Source of the DNA: CAZRIP01 sp964600165
Lineage (GTDB): Bacteria > Elusimicrobiota > Elusimicrobia > UBA1565 > UBA9628
Assembly: GCA_964600165.1 (NCBI GenBank)
Contig: CAZRIP010000031.1
Coordinates: 1 to 31,251 of the forward strand
DNA: 31,251 nt
Reading direction: 5' to 3'
In this document: one piece after another, positions 14,887-23,700 of the stretch
How positions within the stretch are numbered: the stretch's first letter is position 1
Layout of the letters: each line of letters begins with the position of its first letter
The notes under the pieces: model-generated
Seen by the model: only the letters and a program-made list of their open reading frames with translations
Told to the model about the DNA's origin: nothing
The model's database searches: none
Program-made: the position numbers and the translations under genes

Positions 14887-16263
14887 ATGAAAGTAGCAGC
14901 CCAAGACATCTTGAAGGAGACGCAAAAGACTCTCGACCTCGTCGCGAAGCGGGAGCTGACGGAGGAGGACAAGGCCTGGATCACCGAGATCACGGCCGGC
15001 AGCTACGCCAACCACGTCAATCCGGGCATCCTCGAGTACCGCAAGTCCGTCTCGACCGAGTACATCTCCGTCGAGTGGTCCGACGGCGGCAACTGCTTCA
15101 CCGACATCAAGGGCCGAAAGTATCTCGATCTTCTCGGCGGCTACGGCATCTACAACGTCGGCCATCGCCATCCGAAGGTCGTCGAGGCCGTCACGCACCA
15201 GCTGCAGCGCCAAGCGCTGCACTCCCAGGAGCTCCTCGAGCCTTTCCGCGCGATCCTCGCGAACCTGATCCACGACATCACCCCGGGCGACCTCCAGTAC
15301 AGCTTCTTCGGCAACTCCGGAGCGGAAGCGGTCGAAGGCGCGATGAAGCTCGCCATGCTGCATACCGGCCGCAAGTCCTTCATCGCGGCGACCCAGGCCT
15401 TTCACGGCAAGACGCTCGGCGCGCTGTCGGCCACGGCGAAGGCCAAGTTCCGCCAGCCGTTCCTGCCGATCCTGCCGGACTGCTACCACGTCCCCTACGG
15501 CGACGCCGACTACATCGAGAGCGCGCTGCGCTCGGCCGACGAGGTCGGAAACGACATCGCCGGCGTCATCCTGGAGCCGATCCAAGGCGAGGGCGGCATC
15601 AACGTCCCTCCGGACGACTACTTCCCGCGCGTGCGCGATCTGTGCGACCGGTACGGCGCGTTGCTCATCGCCGACGAGGTCCAGTCCGGGATGGGCCGCA
15701 CGGGCAAGATGTTCTGCGTCGACCACTGGAACGTCGTCCCGGACATCATGTGCCTGGGCAAGGCCCTGGGCGGCGGCGTCATGCCGATCGGCGCCTTCGT
15801 CAGCAACAAGACCATCTGGGAGCAGCTCTTCCCGGAGCCCTGGCTGCACTCGACGACCTTCGGCGGCAACCCGCTCGCCTGCGTGGCGGCGATCGCCGGC
15901 ATCCACGTCCTTCTCGAGGAAAAATTGCCGGAGCGCGCCGAAAAGATGGGCAACGAGATGATGAACAAGCTGCGCGGCTTGCGCCGGCGATTCCCGAAGC
16001 TCTGCATAGACGTTCGCGGCAAGGGCCTGATGATCGGCATGGAGTTCCCGACCGACGCGATCGGCTACGAGGTCGCCAAGGCTCTCTTCGACAAGGGCGT
16101 GCTCGTCGCCGGGACCTTGTTCTCGGCGAAGACCATCCGCATCGAGCCGCCGTTGACCATCACCGCGGCCGAGCTCAACAACGCCATCGACGCCATCGAG
16201 AAAGTGTTCAAGGAAGTCAACGCCAAGCACTTCGAGACCAAGAAGATCCCGGTCAGGAAATAA
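14887..16263 (+). CDS. patA: Putrescine aminotransferase
   Basis: 458 residues. ATG 14887 has GGAG (14874-14877) nine bases upstream. It follows E. coli PatA (YgjG) closely from memory: HVNPGILEYRKSV, GGYGIYNVGHRHPKVV, LHSQELLEPFRAILA, YSFFGNSGAEAVEGAMKLA, FIAATQAFHGKTLGALSATA, EPIQGEGGI, LIADEVQSGMGRTGKMF, LGKALGGGVMPIGAFV with the PLP lysine Lys292, TTFGGNPLAC and VAGTLFSAKTIRIEPPLT. It transfers an amino group from putrescine (also cadaverine) to 2-oxoglutarate, giving 4-aminobutanal. The patD gene directly after it encodes the next enzyme, which makes the assignment strong. It is cytoplasmic and co-directional with the genes on both sides. Confidence 0.96.
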   Translation: MKVAAQDILKETQKTLDLVAKRELTEEDKAWITEITAGSYANHVNPGILEYRKSVSTEYISVEWSDGGNCFTDIKGRKYLDLLGGYGIYNVGHRHPKVVEAVTHQLQRQALHSQELLEPFRAILANLIHDITPGDLQYSFFGNSGAEAVEGAMKLAMLHTGRKSFIAATQAFHGKTLGALSATAKAKFRQPFLPILPDCYHVPYGDADYIESALRSADEVGNDIAGVILEPIQGEGGINVPPDDYFPRVRDLCDRYGALLIADEVQSGMGRTGKMFCVDHWNVVPDIMCLGKALGGGVMPIGAFVSNKTIWEQLFPEPWLHSTTFGGNPLACVAAIAGIHVLLEEKLPERAEKMGNEMMNKLRGLRRRFPKLCIDVRGKGLMIGMEFPTDAIGYEVAKALFDKGVLVAGTLFSAKTIRIEPPLTITAAELNNAIDAIEKVFKEVNAKHFETKKIPVRK

Positions 16264-16270
16264 GTCAACA

Positions 16271-16287
16271 GCGGTGCCAGGCACCGC
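16271..16287. repeat. GCGGTGCCAGGCACCGC hairpin between patA and patD
   Basis: Seven-pair perfect stem GCGGTGC/GCACCGC around CAG, starting eight bases after the patA stop and followed by TTT. It resembles the short REP-like palindromes scattered between genes in many environmental bacterial genomes. Within an operon it could attenuate transcription or stabilise the patA part of the mRNA. The patD ribosome binding site GAGG (16299-16302) lies just downstream. Confidence 0.75.
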
Positions 16288-16307
16288 TTTGAATTGTCGA
16301 GGAAACG

Positions 16308-17825
16308 ATGACTTTAACCGCAACGAAGCAGGCAGCGAAGAACAAGACGCTCAAGATGCTCATCGACGGGAAATGGGTGAGCGCGGCCAGGAACTCGACG
16401 CGCGCGATCGTCAATCCCGCGACCGAGGAAGTGATCGCCGAGGTGCCCGAGGCGAGCCCGTTGGAAGTGGGGCAGGCCGTGGCCGCCGCCAAGAAGGCCT
16501 TCGAGTCCGGCGTTTGGTCCGGCAAGAGCCCGGCGGAACGCTGCGCCCTGATCACGAAGTGGGCCGGCCTCGTCGAGCAGAACCTCCAGGCGCTCGCCGA
16601 GCTCGAGTCCCGGAATTGCGGCAAGCCGCTCAAGCTCGCGCGCGACGGCGACGTCCCGTTCGCCGTCGACAACCTGCGCTTCTTCGCGAGCTGCGCGCGC
16701 CTTTTGGAAGGCGCGGCCTCGGCGGAGTACTCGCCGGGCTATACGTCGATCATCCGGCGCGAGCCGGTCGGCGTCGTCGCGCTGGTGGCGCCGTGGAACT
16801 ACCCGCTCATGATGGCCGCTTGGAAGCTCGGCCCGGCGCTCGCCGCGGGCAACACCTGCGTCTTGAAGCCGTCCGAGCTCACGCCGCTGACGACCTTGGA
16901 GCTCGGGCGCCTCGCGCTCGAAGCCGGCATCCCCGACGGCGTCGTCAACGTGATCACCGGCGGCGAGGAAGCCGGCCGCGCGCTGACCTCGCACCAAGAC
17001 GTGCGGATGATCTCGTTTACCGGCGACACCGACACGGGCCGCAAGATCATGGGGCAGGCCGCCGCGACCGTCAAGCGGCTGCACTTCGAGCTGGGCGGCA
17101 AGGCGCCGTTCGTCGTCTTCGCGGACGCGGACCTCGAGGCCGCCGTCCAAGGCGCCGTCGTCGCGTCCTTCGTCAACTGCGGCCAGGACTGCACGGCCGC
17201 GACGCGGATCTACGTGCAGGAGCCCGAGTTCAAGAAGTTCTGCGAGCTCTTTTCCAAAGAAGCGGCTAAAGTCCGCGTCGGCGATCCGTCCAAGCCCGAC
17301 GTCGACATGGGGCCGCTCATCTCCTCCGAGCAGCGGGAACGCGTGGAAGCATTCCTCGCTCGCGCCAAGGGGGTCAAAATCCTCGCCGGCGGAAGCCGCC
17401 CGAAAGGCCTCAAGAAAGGCTTCTTCTTCGAGCCGACCGTCGTCGCCGGCGCGGCGCAGGACTCCGAGCTCGTGCAGCGCGAGATCTTCGGCCCGGTCGT
17501 CTGCGTGCTGCCTTTTAAGGATGAGGCCGAGGCCGCCAAGCTCGCCAACGACGTGCCGTACGGCCTCGCCGGCTCGGTTTGGACGAAGGACGTCCAGCGC
17601 GCGCTGCGCGTGTCCAACGCTCTGCGCTTCGGGACGGTCTGGATCAACGACCATCTGCCGCTGACCTCCGAGATGCCGCACGGCGGCTTCAAGCAGTCCG
17701 GCTTCGGCAAGGACATGTCCCGCTACGCCGTCGAGGAGTACACGATCGCCAAGCACGTGATGGCGGACACGACGGGCCTCGCGCGAAAGCCGTGGCACTA
17801 CACGGCTTTCGGGGATCCCGCCTAA
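16308..17825 (+). CDS. patD: Gamma-aminobutyraldehyde dehydrogenase
   Basis: 505 residues, aldehyde dehydrogenase superfamily. It shares with E. coli PatD (YdcW) the segments AELESRNCGKPL, IRREPVGVVALVAPWNYPLM, MAAWKLGPALAAGNT, HFELGGKAPFVVF (general base Glu261), NCGQDCTAATR (nucleophile Cys295), QREIFGPVV, SSVWTKDV-type and SEMPHGGFKQSGFGKDMS. The GQDC nucleophile motif is typical of this subgroup. It oxidises 4-aminobutanal to GABA with NAD+, linking PatA to the GabT at 12348. Related enzymes also accept other amino-aldehydes, so allysine or 5-aminopentanal are possible extra substrates. Its stop shares one base with the start of the next gene (TAATG). Confidence 0.95.
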   Translation: MTLTATKQAAKNKTLKMLIDGKWVSAARNSTRAIVNPATEEVIAEVPEASPLEVGQAVAAAKKAFESGVWSGKSPAERCALITKWAGLVEQNLQALAELESRNCGKPLKLARDGDVPFAVDNLRFFASCARLLEGAASAEYSPGYTSIIRREPVGVVALVAPWNYPLMMAAWKLGPALAAGNTCVLKPSELTPLTTLELGRLALEAGIPDGVVNVITGGEEAGRALTSHQDVRMISFTGDTDTGRKIMGQAAATVKRLHFELGGKAPFVVFADADLEAAVQGAVVASFVNCGQDCTAATRIYVQEPEFKKFCELFSKEAAKVRVGDPSKPDVDMGPLISSEQRERVEAFLARAKGVKILAGGSRPKGLKKGFFFEPTVVAGAAQDSELVQREIFGPVVCVLPFKDEAEAAKLANDVPYGLAGSVWTKDVQRALRVSNALRFGTVWINDHLPLTSEMPHGGFKQSGFGKDMSRYAVEEYTIAKHVMADTTGLARKPWHYTAFGDPA

Positions 17826-18247
17826 TGGGCGTCGTCGACTTCGAGAAGCAGGCGCGCGACGCCGTCTCCTCGGCGATCGTCAAGGAGCCGGGCGCGGCGA
17901 TCTCCGTCATCCTTCAGCAGATCGGGCGCGCCGCTCAAGCGGCCGCCGACACCCACGAAGGCGTCGCCGCCGCGACTCTCGGCGGCATGACGGCCCTTTG
18001 GAACGCCAATCAAGACCTGCCCGACGCGACGGTCAAGATCCTCGGCGGGTTGACCGAGATGAGCATCGTCACGCGGGCCGGCCCCGAGCAAGTGATGACC
18101 TGGGTGCTCCAGGGCATCGCGACCGCCTCGGACATGGCGGGCGCCGAGATCCAAGGCGACATCCGCTCGCGCATCGAGGAGACGTTCCAGGGCGCGGGGG
18201 ACGTGTTCCAGAAGCTTTGCGACCAAGCGCGCGCCAAGCGCCAGTGA
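17825..18247 (+). CDS. Small helical protein, unknown function
   Basis: 140 residues. ATG 17825 overlaps the patD stop by one base (TAATG), and the TGA overlaps the next GTG (GTGA), so it is coupled on both sides. There is no signal peptide or membrane segment. The sequence is mostly predicted amphipathic helix, with Ala-rich stretches (QQIGRAAQAAADTHEGVAAA, TVKILGGLTEMSIV, MTWVLQGIATASDMAGAEI) and a charged tail (QLCDQARAKRQ-like, one Cys). I recognise no family. Its position between an aldehyde dehydrogenase and a transporter suggests an accessory role in amine degradation, but nothing in the protein shows this. Confidence 0.75.
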   Translation: MGVVDFEKQARDAVSSAIVKEPGAAISVILQQIGRAAQAAADTHEGVAAATLGGMTALWNANQDLPDATVKILGGLTEMSIVTRAGPEQVMTWVLQGIATASDMAGAEIQGDIRSRIEETFQGAGDVFQKLCDQARAKRQ

Positions 18248-19176
18248 GCCCGGACCGGCTCCTCTTTCTCGCGCTGCTCGCGTTCTGCCTGACGCCTTGG
18301 GCGTCGCCGCCGCTGGCGCTCGCGCTCGGCATCGCCTTCGGCCTGACGCTCGCGCATCCTTACGCGTCGAAGTCGCGGCAGTGGTCGAAGCTCCTGCTTC
18401 AGGCCAGCGTCGTCGGCCTCGGCTTCGGCATGAACCTGGCTCAAGTCTTGAAAGCCGGGACCTCCGGCCTGCTTTATACGGCGGGGGGGATCGCGTTCTC
18501 CATCACGCTCGGCACGCTGCTCGCCCGTTGGCTGTCGGTCAAGCCGACGGCGGGGTATCTGATCTCCGTCGGCACGGCGATCTGCGGCGGCAGCGCGATC
18601 GCGGCCGTCGGGCCGATCCTGGGCGCGCCCGACGACGAGATGTCGGTCGCGCTGGCGACCGTGTTCGTGCTCAATTCCATCGCGCTCATCCTCTTCCCTA
18701 TCCTCGGGCATATGCTCCGCATGTCGGAGCCCGCGTTCGGACTTTGGGCCGCGCTCGCGATCCACGACACGAGCTCGGTGGTCGGCGCCGCGGCGAAATA
18801 CGGAGCGGTCGCCCTGGCCGTCGGCACGACGGTCAAGCTCGCTCGCGCGTTATGGATCGTCCCCGTCAGCGTGGCGACGGCCGCGTTCAAGCGCTCAGAC
18901 GCCAAGATCCATTGGCCGTGGTTCATCGCGTTCTTCGCCCTCGGCGCCGCGCTCAACACCTACGAGCCGTTCGGAGTTCCGATTTACGGACTGCTTTATA
19001 AGGCAGGGCGCTTGGGGCTGACGGCGACGCTCTTTCTGATCGGCAGCGGGCTGTCGCAGGCGACGCTCAAGCGGGCCGGAGCGCGGCCCCTGCTGCAGGG
19101 CGTGCTGCTGTGGCTGGCCGTCGCCTCGGCGTCGCTTCTGCTGATCCGCTCTGGAGTTCTTTCACCAGGGTATTGA
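18244..19176 (+). CDS. yeiH: YeiH/UPF0324-family putative sulfate-exporter-type membrane transporter
   Basis: 310 residues from GTG 18244, which overlaps the upstream TGA. About nine or ten hydrophobic segments span the protein. The family signatures are ASVVGLGFGMNL, the glycine-rich GTAICGGSAIAAVGPIL and the conserved AIHDTSSVVGAAAKYG, with a late LFLIGSGLS helix. Members are inner-membrane proteins annotated as putative sulfate exporters, but the transported solute is rarely proven. At the end of an amine-degradation operon it could export a product such as an organic anion; this is inference. Its last 110 bases overlap the uridine kinase gene on the other strand, and its C-terminal helix is well conserved-looking, so it probably sets the reading constraint there. 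Confidence 0.88.
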   Translation: MSPDRLLFLALLAFCLTPWASPPLALALGIAFGLTLAHPYASKSRQWSKLLLQASVVGLGFGMNLAQVLKAGTSGLLYTAGGIAFSITLGTLLARWLSVKPTAGYLISVGTAICGGSAIAAVGPILGAPDDEMSVALATVFVLNSIALILFPILGHMLRMSEPAFGLWAALAIHDTSSVVGAAAKYGAVALAVGTTVKLARALWIVPVSVATAAFKRSDAKIHWPWFIAFFALGAALNTYEPFGVPIYGLLYKAGRLGLTATLFLIGSGLSQATLKRAGARPLLQGVLLWLAVASASLLLIRSGVLSPGY

Positions 19177-19768
19177 GCAGGTCCAGCGGGAACTTCCGGT
19201 CCTCGAGCTGCCGCCACACCCACGTCGCGTGCTCGGCCGACGGCTTGATGAAGCGGTCGTGCATCGGCTTGACGCAGTGCTCGTAGAGCCTGAGCGTCTC
19301 CTCCAAGTCGATGCGCCGCTGGACGGAGTCGCGGCGCACGCGCCGCAACAGACGGATGTCGTCGGGCACCTCGATGAAGACGGAGAAGTCCATCAGTTCG
19401 CGCAGCCGCTTCTCGTGGAGCACGAGCAGCCCGTCGAGGATGACGAGGTCCGCCGGCTCCACGTGGACGCGCTGCTTGAGCCGGGCTTGCGTCGCGTACT
19501 CGTAGCGCGGAGCGTCGATCGCTCGGCCGGCGCGCAGCTCGGCGACTTGGGCGGCCATCAGCGCGCTTTCGATCGCCTTCGGATGGTCGAGGTTGAGCCG
19601 CTGGCGTTCGTCTTGAGAAAGGCCGCTCTTGTCGTGGTAGTACCAGTCCTGGCAGATCGTGACGACGCGCGCGCCGAGCTTGCCCTTGAGAAAGCCCGCC
19701 AGCCAGGACTTGCCCGAGCCGCTGCCGCCGGCGACACCGAGACAGACGGCCTTGCGCTTGGGCGGCAT
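19067..19768 (-). CDS. udk: Uridine kinase family protein
   Basis: 233 residues. The Walker A motif GGSGSGKS (residues 14-21) is followed by CQDWYYHDKSGLS, LDHPKAIE, APRYEYATQAR and VILDGLLVLHEKRLRELMDF, then VFIEVPDDIRLLRRVRRD: the usual order in uridine kinase / phosphoribulokinase-type enzymes. It would phosphorylate uridine or cytidine with a nucleoside triphosphate in the cytoplasm, for pyrimidine salvage. The recognisable domain ends around DLLNTLVKELQ. A final tail of about 27 Ala/Arg/Pro-rich residues lies antisense to the transporter gene and looks like an overprinted extension. No ribosome binding site; an extended -10 box lies six bases before ATG, so a leaderless transcript is likely. 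Confidence 0.85.
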   Translation of the reverse strand: MPPKRKAVCLGVAGGSGSGKSWLAGFLKGKLGARVVTICQDWYYHDKSGLSQDERQRLNLDHPKAIESALMAAQVAELRAGRAIDAPRYEYATQARLKQRVHVEPADLVILDGLLVLHEKRLRELMDFSVFIEVPDDIRLLRRVRRDSVQRRIDLEETLRLYEHCVKPMHDRFIKPSAEHATWVWRQLEDRKFPLDLLNTLVKELQSGSAEATPRRRPATAARPAAGAALRPA

Positions 19769-19774
19769 GCAGGA

Positions 19775-19802
19775 ATTATACCAGCAAAAACGACGGGGTC
19801 AG
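19775..19802 (-). promoter_or_regulatory. Extended -10 promoter of udk (TGGTATAAT)
   Basis: On the minus strand CTGACC (19802-19797), a 16-base spacer and a perfect TATAAT (19780-19775) preceded by TGG, an extended -10 motif. Only six bases separate the box from the ATG at 19768. The -35-like CTGACC is supplied by the GGGGTCTGACCCC palindrome. Confidence 0.7.
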
Positions 19803-19807
19803 ACCCC
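19795..19807. repeat. GGGGTCAGACCCC palindrome (REP-like)
   Basis: Six-base arms GGGGTC/GACCCC around a single A, between the udk start and the end of the PorV-like gene. Short palindromes of this form recur in intergenic spaces of many bacteria, where related elements are linked to REP-associated transposases; no such transposase gene is in this window. It overlaps the putative -35 region of udk. Confidence 0.65.
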
Positions 19808-19815
19808 AGCGTTTA

Positions 19816-20745
19816 CTAGAAACGAGAGCTGAGCGACAGCCGTTGGGCCGAGCCGAGCTCGCCGTAGGGCGAGAACGAGTAGTCGAGGGTCATCTTGTAG
19901 ACGCGCAGGCCGAAACCCATCCCGAACCCGCCGAGGGAGCCGACGCCCGAGGTCCCGCCCGCCGAGGCTTGGGCCGAGCCGTAGCCCGTGCGCAGCGCGA
20001 AGCCGGAAAGCACGGCGTATTCCGTGCCGATCGAGACCGCCGTCTGATGCTCATGCGGGCTTTGATGCACGTCGAGCGCGAGCGTCATCGCCCCGCCGAG
20101 CGTGATCGCCCCGCCGGCGGAGAGCTCGAGCGGCAGAGGGTCGGTCTCGCTGCCGAACTTGAGGCCGGGGCCGAGGTTGCGGATCGCGACGCCGACGCTC
20201 GCCGGGCGCTCCAACGCGTAGAAAGGGCGCTGGGCACCGAGATCGACGGCGTAGGATTGCGCGCTGGCGTCGGCGATCGTCGAGTGCAAGTACTTGAGCG
20301 TCCCGCCGAGGACGGCGGGGTAATCGGCGAGACGGCGACTGTAGCCCATCATGACGGCCGTGTCGCCGGCGCCGAAGGCTCCCGTCGGATTGCCGGCCGC
20401 GTCGCGGCCCTCGAGCGCGGGCTGCGAGAGGTGCGTCACGCCCAGGCCGAGCGTGCCGCCCGAAAGCAGCGAGCCGCCGTCGCTGGCGAACGGAAGGGCG
20501 TAAGCCGCATGGTCCAAGCGCGTGCCGGCGAAAAGCTCGGCGTGCTCGAAGGTCGCCTGTTGGACCCCGAGGCGCCCGAGGCCGGCCGGATTGGTCGTCA
20601 ACGCGTCCAAGTCGTCGGCGACGGCGGTGAACGCCTCGCCGAGCGCCATCGGCCGCGCGCCGGGCTGGATCTTGAGAAACGTCGCGGTCTCGCGCTGCGC
20701 GGCGGCGGGGCCGGCGAGAAACAGCGCGATGATCAAGCCTCTCAT
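19816..20745 (-). CDS. PorV/PorQ-like outer-membrane protein
   Basis: 309 residues with a signal peptide (MRGLIIALFLAGPAAAQ). The mature N-terminus reads FLKIQPGARPMALGEAFTAV, then DLDALTTNPAGLGRL. This is the characteristic opening of PorV/PorQ (UPF0164-type) proteins. The remainder is alternating beta strands rich in Gly and aromatic residues, ending in LSLSSRF with a terminal Phe, as expected for a beta-barrel. In type IX secretion PorV carries substrates with a C-terminal sorting domain to the cell surface. Its ATG overlaps the stop of the large surface-protein gene (ATGA, 20742-20745), and that protein ends in a sorting-type domain, so the pair may be carrier and cargo. No other type IX secretion gene is in the window. 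Confidence 0.85.
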   Translation of the reverse strand: MRGLIIALFLAGPAAAQRETATFLKIQPGARPMALGEAFTAVADDLDALTTNPAGLGRLGVQQATFEHAELFAGTRLDHAAYALPFASDGGSLLSGGTLGLGVTHLSQPALEGRDAAGNPTGAFGAGDTAVMMGYSRRLADYPAVLGGTLKYLHSTIADASAQSYAVDLGAQRPFYALERPASVGVAIRNLGPGLKFGSETDPLPLELSAGGAITLGGAMTLALDVHQSPHEHQTAVSIGTEYAVLSGFALRTGYGSAQASAGGTSGVGSLGGFGMGFGLRVYKMTLDYSFSPYGELGSAQRLSLSSRF

Positions 20746-23700
20746 TTGATCACCGCCACGCGGCCCGTGCGGCGGATCTTGCCGCTCCCGCTCTGGCTGG
20801 CCGTCACGACGTAGATGTAGACGCCGCTGCCGACGCCGGCGGCGTCCCAGCGGTACTCGAAGGCGGTCTGCGCGCCGTCGCTCGACGTCGAGTCCTTCAG
20901 CGCGCCCGAGAGATCATAGATGTGGATCTCGATGTGGTCGGCCGAGCCCGCCTCGACGTGGATGACGGGCGAGACGCCGTTGCGCGCCGGGTTCGGGTAC
21001 GCGTAGACCTGGCCGAAGGCGAGCGTCGCGCCGGGCGCGGGCGCCGCCTGCGCGGCCGCGCCCGCGAAGATCTGATAGAGCGAGAAATGCGACGTCTGCG
21101 CGCGCACGACGTGGTTTTGCGCGTCGACCGACGACGTCAGATACTCCCAAGCGCCGGTCCCGGGATTCCAGTAGTGGATCGCCAGCGCGTTCTCGACGGC
21201 GTTGCCGGGAAGCTTCGAGGGGTCGTAAGGAATCTCGATCGTCACCGGCTTGGCGAATTGAGTGCCCTCGGGGCCGTATTGGATGGCGGGCGCGGCGGGG
21301 GTCAGCCCGAGCTTGGAGCTCGAGTCGTCCTGGCGCTTCTGGTCCGGCGGCGCGGGCGCCGGGGCCTGGGCCACCGAGACCGCCAACCCCGCCGCGATCG
21401 CGCCCGGCGGCACGACGACGCCCGAGCCGTCCTTGGCGTGGACGGCGTCGCCGTCGGAGCTGACGACGGCGAGCGTGCGGTGAGGCGAGAGGTCGAGCGG
21501 CGGCATCGCGTTCTTGACCGTGATGCGTCCCTTGGCCTGCGCCAGAGGCGGCGCGCCAGACGACAGGAACGGGGCCACGGCCTGGCTCGAAAAGCCGCCT
21601 CGCGCCGGAGGATTGGATGAAAGGTCGCAGGAAGCGACGCCGCCCGTCGCGGTCTGGCCCTTGGCGGCGGGCGGCGTCAGGCGCTTGGCCGGCGACGTGA
21701 CGACGGCCGCGCCCGCGGAGGAGCCGCCGCGCGCGCGCCAGCCGCTCGACGGCGAGCCGCCGTTCTTGGCGTCCGGGGCCTTCGGCGCCGGAGTCGACGA
21801 CGCCTGCGAGCCCCGGCCCACGCTCCACGCGGGGGTCTTGAGCAGGAGATCGAAGAAGGAGACGAGGTCGTCCTTGCCGTCGCGGCGCGCGCCGCCGCCG
21901 AGCCAATCGGCGACGCGGCAGAGCAAGGCCGAGATCTTGGAGCCGGGGCGGTGCGCGGGCGGCGGCAGGGAAGTCGTCGACGGCTGCGCGGAGACCCCCG
22001 ATAGGGTAACCGTCTTGCCGAACTGGCGACCGGCGTAGCGTCCGATCCCGGAGTGTGAGATCGCCGAGTTCGGAGCGTAGAGGTTGAACGCCGCGCGATC
22101 GAAGCCCGAGAACGAGGCGTCGCCGGACGCCTGCACGATCCAAAGACTGTTCGCGTCGCCCGAGGCGTTGATCCCGGCCAGGCCCGAGACGGAGATCGGG
22201 CCGTCCACGAAGAGATACACGGGGCCGGACACCGAGACCGAGGCCAGGCCCGAGATCGAGAGGCCGGTCAGATAATAGCTGCCTGCGGGGATCGTCAGAG
22301 AGCCGAGGCTGCGCTGCAGCTTGCCGCCGACCAAGGGCAAGGCCGAGTTCTGGTTGTTCGCCTGGGCCCACGCGCGCGCCGCGGAGAGGTCGTAGCCGGC
22401 CGCCGGGATCGTCGCCTGGCCTTGGGTCACGGCCCCCATGATCGAGCTGTGCCCGTCGCGCGCGACCGTCAGGGCCGTGACGTCGCCGGCCACCGACGAG
22501 TTGCCGGAAAGCGAGACCGCGCCGTTCGACCGGACGTCGCCGGTCACGCTCGCTCCGCCGGAGAGCGTCACCGCGCCGTAGGCCGCCAGGGCGTCCGAGA
22601 GGAACTGCGAGACCGAGACGGAGACGACGACGCGCGCTTCGGCGTTGCCGGCGTCGTCGATCGAGCCGTAGCTGATCGTATGAGCGCCGGCCGCGAGCTT
22701 GAACGGCGCGGCGTAGACCTGGTCGGCGCCGGCGTCGATCGAGTACAGCGTCTTGGCGACGCCGGAGAAGACGCCGTTCGAAACGGGATCCGCGGCCGAG
22801 AGAGTGAACTGCGTGTCCGGCGTCACGGCGTCGACGCCGAAGAGGGTCAAGCCTCCGCTCTCGGCGAGCGTCGTCTGGGGAGCCGTGAGATCGACCTTGT
22901 ACGTCGCCGTCCGGGCCGTCTCCACGTTGCCGACGTTGTCGACGCTGCGATAGGAGACGGCGTGGCTTCCCTCGGAGAGCGTCAACCCCGCGACGGGCGC
23001 CCAGGCGCCGCCGTCGACCTGCGCCTCGGTATGGTTGACGCCCGACGCGATCCCGCCCGAGACCGGGTCCTGCGCCGAGAACGAGAGGCCGTCGTTCGCG
23101 CCGAGGGTCTGCGAGGCGTCGGGGGAGACCGTCGTCACCGGCGCCGCGCCGTCGCGATAGACCGTCACGGAATGGACGGCCTCGGCGTTGCCGACGTTGT
23201 CGAACGCCTGCAGCGCGATCGCGTGCGCGCCGTCGACCGCCGGCAGGGTGAACGGGGCGGAATAAGGCGAAAGCGCGCCGCCGTCGACGCCGACCGTGAG
23301 CCGGGCCACGCCGGAGGCCACGCCGCCCGAGAGCGGGTCCGCCGCCGACGCGGCGAACGGCGTCGCCGGTCCCACGACGACGGCGCTCGAGGCCAGCACG
23401 GCCTGCGGAGAGCCGATGGAAAGCGAGGAGACCGGCGCCGCGCCGTCGACGGCGACGTTGAGCTGCCGGCCGGCTTCCGCGTTGCCAACCTTGTCGACGC
23501 TGTAGAAAGTCAGCCAGCGCGAGCCGTCGCCCGACAGCGTCACAGGCGCGGAGTAGACGGCGAAGGCGCCGGAGTCCACCGCCACGTACGTCGCGCTCAC
23601 GCCGGAGCCGGCGCCGTCGCCGACGGTCGTTCCGTCGTCGACGGCCGACAGCGAGATCGCCGTCGCCGGGGAAACGAAGACCGGGCTCGCGCCGGATTGA

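Noticed and set aside
14842..16323. 493-codon open frame antisense to patA
   Set aside because: The opposite strand matches putrescine aminotransferase over its full length; the antisense frame has low-complexity Arg/Asp/Leu composition.
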